A DNA stretch of 61,419 nucleotides. Origin: an uncultured Clostridia bacterium. GTDB taxonomy: Bacteria > Bacillota > Clostridia > Christensenellales > UBA1242. The translations under genes were made by a program, and so were the position numbers. The notes below the pieces were generated by a model. That model did not search any database. It worked only from the letters and a program-made list of their open reading frames with translations, and had not been told where the DNA came from. Below, piece by piece: positions 42,912-50,444 of this stretch. The DNA lies in assembly GCA_947630405.1 (NCBI GenBank), contig CANRHL010000003.1, forward strand, positions 1 through 61,419, given 5' to 3'. Within the stretch, counting starts at the first letter, position 1. Each line of letters starts with the position of its first letter.

Positions 42912-42995
42912 AGACCTTCGGGTTATATCAGTGAAGTGAAACGGAACGATATAAATAGCGAAAGGTCGTTGGTTCAAATCCAGCCCCCGCAACCA
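42912..42995 (+). pseudogene. Duplicated tRNA-fMet 3' part with inverted piece
   Basis: 42962-42995 repeats the last 34 nt of tRNA-fMet (42848-42881) with one change (A to G), from the variable loop through the CCA. Just before it, GACCTTCGGGTTAT (about 42913-42926) is an inverted copy of the tRNA's anticodon-arm 3' side. The piece has no acceptor 5' half and cannot be a tRNA. It looks like a scar of integration or rearrangement at the tRNA end. Confidence 0.75.
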
Positions 42996-43000
42996 ATCAA

Positions 43001-43033
43001 AAAAGACCAAACTAACTATTTTGGTCTTTTTTT
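43001..43033. terminator. Strong hairpin terminator
   Basis: AAAAGACCAAA, 8-nt loop, TTTGGTCTTTT with a T-run, between the tRNA scar and the convergent GNAT gene. Confidence 0.8.
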
Positions 43034-43081
43034 ATTTTGCTGTGTTAATTGTATGAAACAAAATAATCAAATAGAATGAAA

Positions 43082-43411
43082 TTAGCACAATTTTATTATG
43101 AGTTTAACATTATTATTATCCTGAGATATTTGCACACCTCCTGCTTTGGATACAATGTTAATCATTTTATAGTTAGTTTGCGGCAGCACAAATATTGCCC
43201 CGGGTGTTTTCTCTTTTTTTAAAACTTTAATCAAATTATTAAAAAGTAACTTTCCATATCCGTTTGACTGGTGTTTTTCATCAATATAAATTTCTATAGG
43301 ATTAATTTCTCTATTAAAAACATAACCACACCCAATTGTAATGCCGTCTTTTTTTAATAAATACTTAACAGAATTTTGTTTGTCAGAATTTTTCAATTTT
43401 AATAGTTCCAT
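43082..43411 (-). CDS. Small GNAT-family acetyltransferase
   Basis: 109 residues. The acetyl-CoA binding motif of GNAT proteins is clear: IEIYIDEKHQSNGYGKLLFNNLIK (motif A, with Q-x-x-G-Y-G). The protein is shorter than usual (about 140-170 aa); the N-terminal strand/helix is reduced. Substrate unknown. Starts at ATG 43411 (AAGGAGG upstream), overlapping the end of the ParB-like gene by 13 nt, so the two are co-expressed. Confidence 0.8.
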   Translation of the reverse strand: MELLKLKNSDKQNSVKYLLKKDGITIGCGYVFNREINPIEIYIDEKHQSNGYGKLLFNNLIKVLKKEKTPGAIFVLPQTNYKMINIVSKAGGVQISQDNNNVKLIIKLC

Positions 43412-44256
43412 TCCGCCTCCTTAAAATTATACATATACAAGTAAGTGTCGTAAAACTCTTTGAAACTATCAAACTGTTCATATGCGAGCTTTATTCTTTC
43501 GGCAAGCCTGTGCACATCATCCTCTGTAGAATTTTGTAAAAACCTATCTAACGCTTTATGCATACATTTCAATAGTTCATTGTCTGTTAAATTTTTTTTA
43601 TAATTTGGGTCGTCTGCTTTAATTATGCTAACTTCGTCTAGTACATTATAATTTTCGTCATAAGCGGTTTCTATCACAGTGTTAAAATCACAAGATTGAA
43701 TAATAAATGAGCAGTAAGTTTTAAAATAATCAATCTCACTCACCGCTGCGGGAAAAGTGTATTTCTTTTTTAAATTTGAAATGCCGAGTTTATCATTGGG
43801 GTCCAATTTTAATAATTCTGCCAAATAATGTACCCTCATAACATTAAATCTATGTAGGCCATTGTCTCCAATAACATAGCGGCCTCTGTCCGCTTCTATT
43901 AAGTTTATAGGCTCAATATCAAAACTGCTTTGTAGTTTTTGCATTAATTCACTTGAAGAATAACCAAGCATGGACACAGACCTCGATTGATATCCATATC
44001 CATCTTCATCAAAAAAGTGATCCATTGCGTCAATTAGTTTTAAATCTTCTACATAGGGAAACATATAACCATAATTATATCCCAAAACATCCGCTATAGA
44101 AACCAGCATTTCCCTTTTAAGCGGTTTATTTTTTCGATATTGTTTCACCACCAAATTAATATCGTCCTGCGCCTTTACTTGAACAGATGTTAATTTATCT
44201 AAATTTGCTTCGTCAATACCTAACGATAGTAAAAATTTTTTAATTGTATTATTCAT
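43399..44256 (-). CDS. ParB/sulfiredoxin-like domain protein
   Basis: 285 residues from ATG 44256. The motif GRYVIGDNGLHRFNVMRVHYL (about residues 130-150; D-x-G-x-H-R) is that of the ParB N-terminal/sulfiredoxin fold, which binds CTP in ParB or carries nuclease or kinase activity in relatives. No ParB helix-turn-helix or parA partner is visible, so chromosome partition is unlikely. The C-terminal half is acidic and helical (DDVHRLAERIKLAYEQFDS). Paired with a small GNAT gene. The longer frame to 44394 runs through the promoter and is rejected; the start appears leaderless. Confidence 0.7.
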   Translation of the reverse strand: MNNTIKKFLLSLGIDEANLDKLTSVQVKAQDDINLVVKQYRKNKPLKREMLVSIADVLGYNYGYMFPYVEDLKLIDAMDHFFDEDGYGYQSRSVSMLGYSSSELMQKLQSSFDIEPINLIEADRGRYVIGDNGLHRFNVMRVHYLAELLKLDPNDKLGISNLKKKYTFPAAVSEIDYFKTYCSFIIQSCDFNTVIETAYDENYNVLDEVSIIKADDPNYKKNLTDNELLKCMHKALDRFLQNSTEDDVHRLAERIKLAYEQFDSFKEFYDTYLYMYNFKEAEWNY

Positions 44257-44262
44257 ATTTAT

Positions 44263-44291
44263 ATGATAACTCTTTTTTTCGCATAAGTCAA
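44263..44291 (-). promoter_or_regulatory. Promoter of the ParB-like gene, start site on the ATG
   Basis: Minus-strand TTGACT (44291-44286), 17-nt spacer, TATCAT (44268-44263), then six bases to ATG 44256. Confidence 0.75.
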
Positions 44292-44417
44292 CTATTTCTA
44301 AAAACTGCAAGTGGGCGGTTTTTTCTTTAAATTTTAAAAATTTTTTAAATTTTGTTAACTTTTTAAAAAATAGTGTTATAATTAATGCGAACATTTAAAA
44401 AATAAAAAGGAGCAAAT

Positions 44418-45677
44418 ATGAAAGAATTTAAAACCATTCCTATAACGCTTGTAACCGGTTATCTTGGCAGTGGCAAAACTACCCTACTTAACCACATTTT
44501 ATCTAACACCAAGGGTTACAAAGTGGCGGTTATTGTTAACGACATTGGCGAAGTTAACATTGATGCCGATTTAATTGAAAAAGGCGGTGTTGTAAACAAA
44601 AAAGAAGAAAGCCTTGTTGCCCTTCAAAACGGTTGCATTTGCTGCACCCTTAGAAAGGACCTTATTGAGCAACTTCATGACATTATTAAGCAGCGTAAAT
44701 TTGACCATATCATTATTGAAGCAAGCGGCATTTGTGAGCCTATTCCTATTGCGCAAACAATCAACTTTTTAACCGAAAGTTTCAAGCAAAAAGGCATGCC
44801 AATTTATTGCAAACTTGATGCAATAATCAGTGTGGTTGACACTCTTAGAATGGTGCAAGAATTTGGCTGTGGCGACGAATTAATTAAAAAGGATATTGAA
44901 GAAGACGATATTGAAAATTTGGTTATTCAACAAATTGAGTTTTGCGATATTTTAATTATGAACAAAGTAAGCGAAGTAAGCAAGGACGAATTAAAACGCG
45001 TTAAACGCATAATTAAAAACTTGCAGCCAAAAGCCAAACTTATTGAAGCGGACTACTCTAACGTTGATTTAAAAGATGTGCTGGACACTAACCTTTTTGA
45101 TATGGAAAATGTGCTAACTTCTGCCGGCTGGTTTCAAGAAATTGACAAAGATATAAACGAAAGCCACGATAATTTTGACGATGATGACGATGAAGATGAC
45201 GACGAACACGAGCATGAGCATGAGCACGACCACCACGATCATGAACACGAGCATGAACATGAACACGGCCATCACGAACATCACCATCACCATGACCACG
45301 AAGGTGGCGAAACTGAAGAATATGGTATTGGCACATTCGTGTATTTCCGCCGCCGCCCTTTTGATAGGCTAAAATTTGAAGATTGGGCAAGCAAGGATTA
45401 CGGCAAAGAGATAATCCGCACAAAAGGGCTTGTATATTTCAGCAATGATAAAAACATGAGTTACATTTACGAGCAAGCAGGCAGGCAAAAAGTGCTTAAC
45501 GAAAATGGCCCATGGTATGCTACTCTTCCAAAATATCAAATTGAACAACTATTGTTAAACGACGAAAAATTTCGCCACGATTGGGACGAAACTTACGGCG
45601 ATAGAATGATCAAATTAGTTTTCATAGGCCAACACATAAACAGAGCAAAAATAACCGAAGAGTTAGATAAAATTTAG
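44418..45677 (+). CDS. CobW/COG0523-type metal-chaperone GTPase with His-rich insert
   Basis: 419 residues. G3E GTPase: Walker A GYLGSGKTTLLN (about 14-25), NDIGEVNIDADLIE, the metal-binding CxCC motif NGCICCTLRK, and NKVSE as the guanine-specificity motif. An insert at about 250-300 starts acidic (DDDDEDDDEHE) and becomes His/Asp/Glu repeats (HEHEHDHHDHEHEHEHEHGH), a probable zinc or nickel store. The C-terminal CobW domain follows (GTFVYFRRRPFD, ending RAKITEELDKI). These proteins insert metal into client enzymes using GTP. Promoter TTAACT/TATAAT and AAGGAG are present; no Zur-like box is evident. Confidence 0.9.
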   Translation: MKEFKTIPITLVTGYLGSGKTTLLNHILSNTKGYKVAVIVNDIGEVNIDADLIEKGGVVNKKEESLVALQNGCICCTLRKDLIEQLHDIIKQRKFDHIIIEASGICEPIPIAQTINFLTESFKQKGMPIYCKLDAIISVVDTLRMVQEFGCGDELIKKDIEEDDIENLVIQQIEFCDILIMNKVSEVSKDELKRVKRIIKNLQPKAKLIEADYSNVDLKDVLDTNLFDMENVLTSAGWFQEIDKDINESHDNFDDDDDEDDDEHEHEHEHDHHDHEHEHEHEHGHHEHHHHHDHEGGETEEYGIGTFVYFRRRPFDRLKFEDWASKDYGKEIIRTKGLVYFSNDKNMSYIYEQAGRQKVLNENGPWYATLPKYQIEQLLLNDEKFRHDWDETYGDRMIKLVFIGQHINRAKITEELDKI

Positions 45678-45697
45678 GTGTCGCTGACACCTTTTTT
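45677..45697 (+). terminator. Terminator after the CobW-type gene
   Basis: GGTGTC, loop GCT, GACACC and TTTTTT, starting in the last base of the stop codon. Confidence 0.8.
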
Positions 45698-45716
45698 ATT
45701 TGCATTTTAAAACAAA

Positions 45717-45736
45717 AAACGGAGTTTAAACTCCGT
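45717..45736 (-). terminator. Terminator of the 205-aa hypothetical gene
   Basis: Palindrome ACGGAGTTTAAACTCCGT followed by a T-run on the minus strand; it overlaps the gene's last codons. Confidence 0.7.
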
Positions 45737-46343
45737 CTTGCACAATGGTTGATAACTCGCGTTTTAACGCATCTAAACGCTTGTCAATTTCCGCCCATTT
45801 TTCATTGCCTTCAATATAATATGTTTCGTCAGAACCAAGTACAACTGAGCGATCAGAAATTGCTAATACTTCGTTTGAAATATCTTCACAAATAATGTAT
45901 ATATTAGCATTTTGCGGATTGTTTAATTTTTTTGCAACCAACTCTATGTATTTTAAAAATTTCTTTTTGTCATCATTAAACCACCATAACAAAAATTCTT
46001 CTCGTTCAAGTTGCTTAACTTCTGGTGAATTGTCCTTATTTTTTTCTGCTATTTTTAAGGCTTTTTCTGCGGTTTCAAGCCTTAATGTAACATCATGTTT
46101 TAACATAAACTCCAAAAAGTTAATGGCTATATTGCACACTTCCACATCATCTAGAGTGTAAAAATATTCGCCATGAAAACGCTTTTTAAATGCTTTATCA
46201 CTTTTGCCTGTTATAGTTGTGAAAAGTTCTATTCTGTTTCTATAATCGTGGTCGTAATCAGCGACAAGTTGAAAATATAATTCCTTTATTGAAGTTGCAA
46301 TTAAAACCGAATTTGGCACTTGAGTTATATCAAAATTTTCCAT
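45726..46343 (-). CDS. Hypothetical protein, 205 aa
   Basis: Not recognised. A soluble, mainly helical protein. Residues 40-75 (GKSDKAFKKRFHGEYFYTLDDVEVCNIAINFLEF) could be a degenerate helix-turn-helix, a weak impression. The middle has a charged coiled region (RLETAEKALKIAEKNKDNS) and the C-terminus a second (EKWAEIDKRLDALKREL). GGAGG before ATG 46343 and a terminator after it support expression. Divergent from pth. Confidence 0.7.
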   Translation of the reverse strand: MENFDITQVPNSVLIATSIKELYFQLVADYDHDYRNRIELFTTITGKSDKAFKKRFHGEYFYTLDDVEVCNIAINFLEFMLKHDVTLRLETAEKALKIAEKNKDNSPEVKQLEREEFLLWWFNDDKKKFLKYIELVAKKLNNPQNANIYIICEDISNEVLAISDRSVVLGSDETYYIEGNEKWAEIDKRLDALKRELSTIVQDGV

Positions 46344-46430
46344 ATTTCCTCCAAAACTAATTTAATTATAACATAAAATATAAATTTGTCAATAGGGTTT
46401 TAAAATTTTTGTAAAAATTGAGAATTTATA

Positions 46431-46458
46431 TTGAAAATTAATTTAATTATGTTATAAT
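46431..46458 (+). promoter_or_regulatory. Promoter of pth-mfd, start site on the pth ATG
   Basis: TTGAAA (46431-46436), 16-nt spacer, TATAAT (46453-46458), then six bases (AGCGGT) to ATG 46465. Confidence 0.75.
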
Positions 46459-46464
46459 AGCGGT

Positions 46465-46995
46465 ATGAAAATTATTGTTGGACTAGGCAATCCAGATGGT
46501 AAATATAAAAACACTTACCACAATGTAGGCTTTAATGTGGTGGATTTTTTTGCAAAGCAGCACGGACTTAAATTTAGCGTTAAAAAATGCAAGGCGCTTA
46601 TTGCCGTTGGCAGTGATTTTGTGCTTGCAAAGCCACAAACTTACATGAATTTAAGTGGCGATAGCGTTTATGAACTTAAAAAATATTATAAATCTAGCCT
46701 AGACGAAATTTTAATTGTGCTAGACGATATAGACCAGCCAAAAGGCAAGGTGCGTTTTAGGCTATTTGGTTCAGCCGGCACGCACAATGGTTTGCGCGAT
46801 ATTGTGAACAAAGTTGGCATTACTCCACGCTTGCGCGTTGGCATAGGGCGAGATGTTAATTTGGATTTAAAAGACTATGTGCTTTCCACTATTGATGAAA
46901 ATAGTAAAGAAATTTTGGCGGTTTCAACCAAAAACGCATGCGAACTTATTGAAAAATTTATTGCGGGTGAATTATGTCAGGATATAACAGTTTAA
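46465..46995 (+). CDS. pth: Peptidyl-tRNA hydrolase
   Basis: 176 residues. Cleaves peptidyl-tRNA released from stalled ribosomes. Conserved residues seen: GLGNPDGKYKNTYHNVGF (Asn10 and catalytic His20 region), KPQTYMNLSG (substrate Asn), DDIDQPKGKVRFR and AGTHNGLRDI. Length slightly below the usual 185-190. The ATG coincides with the predicted transcription start, hence no Shine-Dalgarno. It overlaps mfd by 22 nt, the pth-mfd order of spore formers. Confidence 0.95.
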   Translation: MKIIVGLGNPDGKYKNTYHNVGFNVVDFFAKQHGLKFSVKKCKALIAVGSDFVLAKPQTYMNLSGDSVYELKKYYKSSLDEILIVLDDIDQPKGKVRFRLFGSAGTHNGLRDIVNKVGITPRLRVGIGRDVNLDLKDYVLSTIDENSKEILAVSTKNACELIEKFIAGELCQDITV

Positions 46996-49900
46996 TAGAA
47001 AATATTTTTACTCGCCCTATTTTTGCAAGCAATGTAGGAGTTGGTGAAGCCGGCTCAATTTTAGCAAAATTAGATAGCGGCGTTTTAATTTGCCCGAACA
47101 GCGACACAGCAAACAAATTTAAACGCCAACTTGACGCGCTTAATAAAGAAAATGTTTTAATAGATAATTTTTCAAAGCCCTTTACCCTTGCAAAATTTCA
47201 AAGCGATGATAATAAATATGATTTAATAAAGGCTCAATTTAGTTTAACATTTTCAAAAAGCATAATTTTAACAACACCCGAAATTTTGTACACGCCGATA
47301 ATTGATTTAGAGTTATTTAAAGAAAATGTTATTGAAATAAATAAAAAAGACGAAATTGACATAATTGAGTTAGAAAAAAAATTAGTTAATTTAGGTTACA
47401 CAAAAGTTGATAGTGTAAAAACTAAAGGTGAATTTGCCCGCCGCGGCGATATAATTGACATATTTAATTCGGTTGACGAAGCGCCAACAAGGTTGGACTT
47501 TTTTGACACAATTTTGGACGACATATATGAATTTGATTTTTTAACTTTTGAAAAATTAAATAAAAAAAATAATATAAAAATTGCGCCGAATAAATTAAAT
47601 TTATTAAAAAATGATGAAAAAATTAAAATTTTATCAAAAATAAACGATTTAAAAACGGAAAATAATATTTTTTTTGATATTTACAATTTAGTTGAACGCG
47701 ACGAGGATTTGCCGCTCGAATTTCTGCTGCCCTTTTCTAGTTCAATCAAAATGTTTTGCGAAATTGATGTGCCAATAATGTTTTATGAATATTTTTTGTG
47801 CGAACAAAGAATAAATAAAAATTATGAGAGCATTTTTGAATATATAGAAAATGTTTTTAAACAAAAAAATTTAATAAAAATTTATGAAAATTGCAAAAAA
47901 TACTTAAAAATAGACGATTTTTTAAATAAATTTAATAAAAAATTAATATTTTTTGAAAATTTAGATATTGAAAAGACTGAATTAAAAAATAAAATAAATA
48001 ATTATTTGCCACTAAATTTTCACACAGTTAACTTCTCAAATTTCTTAAATAATCTTGTTGCATTAAAAAAAGAACTCACCTCATATAAAGACAAAAGAAT
48101 TTATTTGTGCCTCTCTAATGCTGAGATATTAAACGCAATTAAAAAAATATTTTTTAAATTAAATATTAATTTTTCATTAAACAAAAATAGCAAAGGGATT
48201 ATTTTAACCGAATTAAATATTCCTTATAATATTTGTTTTGCAGACGAAAATGTTTTTTACATTGGCTCAACCAATTTTGCGCATAAAAAAGAAATTAAAA
48301 AAGTAAATAAAAACACAATTAAATATTTGCCAAAGGCGGGCGAATATGTTGTGCACAATGTTCATGGCATTGGCAAGTGTGATGGCCTTGTTACAATGAA
48401 CGTTCAAGGCGTGGATAAAGAATTTTTCAAGATAAGTTATTTAAAAGGCGATTGTCTTTATGTGCCATATGAAAACGCTGATGCCCTTTCGCTTTATATG
48501 GCGGACGACAACTCAACAGTTAGGTTAAACAAACTTGGTGGCAAAGAATTTGCAAGCATGAAACTTAAAGCGATAAAAAGCATTGAAGACATGAGCAAAG
48601 AGTTAATTGAACTTTATGCCAAGCGCAAAAAAGAAAAAGGCTTTAAGTACGATGAGGACGATTATTTATATTTAGAATTTGAATCTGCCTTTGAATATGA
48701 AGAAACCGCCGACCAACTTCAAGCAATTGCCGATGTTAAACGCGATATGATATCGGGCAAGGTTATGGATAGGCTTATTTGCGGAGATGTTGGCTTTGGC
48801 AAAACCGAAGTGGCAATGCGTGCGCTATTTAAAGTGGTTGAAGCCGGCAAACAAGTGGCAATTCTTGCGCCAACCACAGTGCTAAGCCTTCAACACTACC
48901 AAAATGTTAAAAATAGGTGCGAAAAATTTGGCGTATCGGTTGAAATGCTAAACCGCTTTAGAACAACCAAACAACAAAAAGAAATTCTTAGCAATTTAAG
49001 TTCGGGCAAATTAAATGTGGTTTGCGGCACTCACCGCCTACTTTCAAACGATGTTAAATTTGCCGATTTGGGCTTACTCATTTTAGACGAAGAGCAGCGC
49101 TTTGGCGTTAAAGCAAAGGAACAAATTAAGCAAATGAAATTAAATGTAGATGTTTTGTCCCTTTCCGCCACCCCAATTCCGCGCACACTTTCCATGAGTT
49201 TAATGAACATAAGGGATATAAGCATAATTAACACCCCGCCCGTCAACCGCTTACCTATAAAAACCTATGTTTTGGCGTATAATGATGAAATTGTTTCAAG
49301 CGCAATTAACGACGAAATCAACCGCGGAGGGCAGGTGCTAGTCGTCTATAACAACATCGATAAAATTTACGCGTTTAAAGAAAATTTGCGCCGCATCGTA
49401 AACAACGAAAACGCGCATTTTGATGTCGCTCACGGGCAGATGCCAGAGCATGAACTTGAAAAAGCGGTTGAGCGCCTATACAATAAAGAAACCAACGTGT
49501 TTGTTTCCACCACGCTAATAGAAAATGGAATTGACCTACCAAAAGCCAACACCTTAATTGTGGTTGAAAGCGACCGGCTTGGCCTAAGCCAGATGTATCA
49601 GTTGCGCGGCCGCGTTGGGCGAAGTAACGAACAAGCATATGCCTACTTTACTTATGCAAAAAATAAGGTGCTTACAGAAGAAGCGTCCAGCCGCCTACAA
49701 GCGATTGCCGAAAACACCGAACTTGGCAGCGGCTTTAAAATTGCCATGCGCGATTTACAAATTCGCGGTGCGGGCGAACTTTTAGGCAAAGTTCAGCACG
49801 GGCACATTGTAAAAATCGGCTACGATATGTATCTGCGCTTACTCAACGAAACCATACGCCGTTTGTCTGGCGAAAAGGTGGAAATTGAGCGTGAAATTAA

Positions 49901-50315
49901 AATGGACATTGCTCTACCTAGCAAAATACCTTATTCGTTCATTGAAAACGAGGCAGAAAGGCTTAAAGTTATTGCCAAAATTTCTAACATTGAAAATAAA
50001 GATATTGCCCGCTCAGTTTTAAACGACTTATTAAAAGAATATGGCAAACTGCCAAGTAAAATATATAACCTTACCAACATCGCGCTTTTAAAGGCCTTGG
50101 CGGTAAAGCACAATGTTAAAAACGTAACCATAACCAAAAACAAAATTAGCATAACCTTTTATGAAGATGTTGGCATGGATACCCTGTTAACCAAAGTTAA
50201 CCGCAAAGGGCATTTCAAGTTTGAACACGCTGGGCTTCCAACAATTTCGCTTGACCCTAAAGAATTTAGCGTGCTAACCGCCTTGCAGTTTATGATTGAG
50301 TTTTTTGCCGACTAA
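46974..50315 (+). CDS. mfd: Transcription-repair coupling factor Mfd
   Basis: 1113 residues. Mfd removes stalled RNA polymerase and recruits UvrA. The RNA-polymerase-interacting domain starts around residue 455 (GEYVVHNVHGIGKCDGL). The translocase has Walker A GDVGFGKTEVAMRA, LDEEQRFGVKAKE (DEEQ box), SATPIPRTLSMSL and GRVGRS-NEQAYAYF, then the TRG motif and a C-terminal domain. The first ~440 residues (UvrB-homology region) are extremely AT-rich at DNA level, full of Lys/Asn/Ile, and shorter than usual. UvrA contact may be weakened (inference); the motor is intact. Confidence 0.95.
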   Translation: MSGYNSLIENIFTRPIFASNVGVGEAGSILAKLDSGVLICPNSDTANKFKRQLDALNKENVLIDNFSKPFTLAKFQSDDNKYDLIKAQFSLTFSKSIILTTPEILYTPIIDLELFKENVIEINKKDEIDIIELEKKLVNLGYTKVDSVKTKGEFARRGDIIDIFNSVDEAPTRLDFFDTILDDIYEFDFLTFEKLNKKNNIKIAPNKLNLLKNDEKIKILSKINDLKTENNIFFDIYNLVERDEDLPLEFLLPFSSSIKMFCEIDVPIMFYEYFLCEQRINKNYESIFEYIENVFKQKNLIKIYENCKKYLKIDDFLNKFNKKLIFFENLDIEKTELKNKINNYLPLNFHTVNFSNFLNNLVALKKELTSYKDKRIYLCLSNAEILNAIKKIFFKLNINFSLNKNSKGIILTELNIPYNICFADENVFYIGSTNFAHKKEIKKVNKNTIKYLPKAGEYVVHNVHGIGKCDGLVTMNVQGVDKEFFKISYLKGDCLYVPYENADALSLYMADDNSTVRLNKLGGKEFASMKLKAIKSIEDMSKELIELYAKRKKEKGFKYDEDDYLYLEFESAFEYEETADQLQAIADVKRDMISGKVMDRLICGDVGFGKTEVAMRALFKVVEAGKQVAILAPTTVLSLQHYQNVKNRCEKFGVSVEMLNRFRTTKQQKEILSNLSSGKLNVVCGTHRLLSNDVKFADLGLLILDEEQRFGVKAKEQIKQMKLNVDVLSLSATPIPRTLSMSLMNIRDISIINTPPVNRLPIKTYVLAYNDEIVSSAINDEINRGGQVLVVYNNIDKIYAFKENLRRIVNNENAHFDVAHGQMPEHELEKAVERLYNKETNVFVSTTLIENGIDLPKANTLIVVESDRLGLSQMYQLRGRVGRSNEQAYAYFTYAKNKVLTEEASSRLQAIAENTELGSGFKIAMRDLQIRGAGELLGKVQHGHIVKIGYDMYLRLLNETIRRLSGEKVEIEREIKMDIALPSKIPYSFIENEAERLKVIAKISNIENKDIARSVLNDLLKEYGKLPSKIYNLTNIALLKALAVKHNVKNVTITKNKISITFYEDVGMDTLLTKVNRKGHFKFEHAGLPTISLDPKEFSVLTALQFMIEFFAD

Positions 50316-50326
50316 GGCAAAAACCC

Positions 50327-50355
50327 TTGCTTTTTATAACTTTTTAAGTTATAAT
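50327..50355 (+). promoter_or_regulatory. Foldase promoter overlapped by a perfect inverted repeat
   Basis: TTGCTT (50327-50332), 17-nt spacer, TATAAT (50350-50355). TTATAACTT-TTT-AAGTTATAA (50334-50354) fills the spacer and covers the -10 box, an operator-like position. Confidence 0.6.
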
Positions 50356-50444
50356 AGTTGTTGTTTTAAAATTTTTATTGTATTTTATTAACACCTAAAA
50401 GATATAAAAAAACAAATTTTGGCAAAAATTGAAACGGAGATATT

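Noticed and set aside
42848..42995. tRNA-end duplication as the boundary of the type IV secretion locus
   Set aside because: The secretion genes lie on the 5' side of the tRNA, whereas elements inserted at a tRNA 3' end lie downstream; only 80 bp separate the two copies.
42855..43079. 74-codon plus-strand frame with a repeated VQIQPPQP
   Set aside because: It is translation of the tRNA end and its duplicate, not a gene.
45088..45423. Frames opposite the CobW His-rich insert (Val/Met-rich and Arg/His-rich)
   Set aside because: They are products of the GAC/CAC/GAA repeat codons read in other frames.
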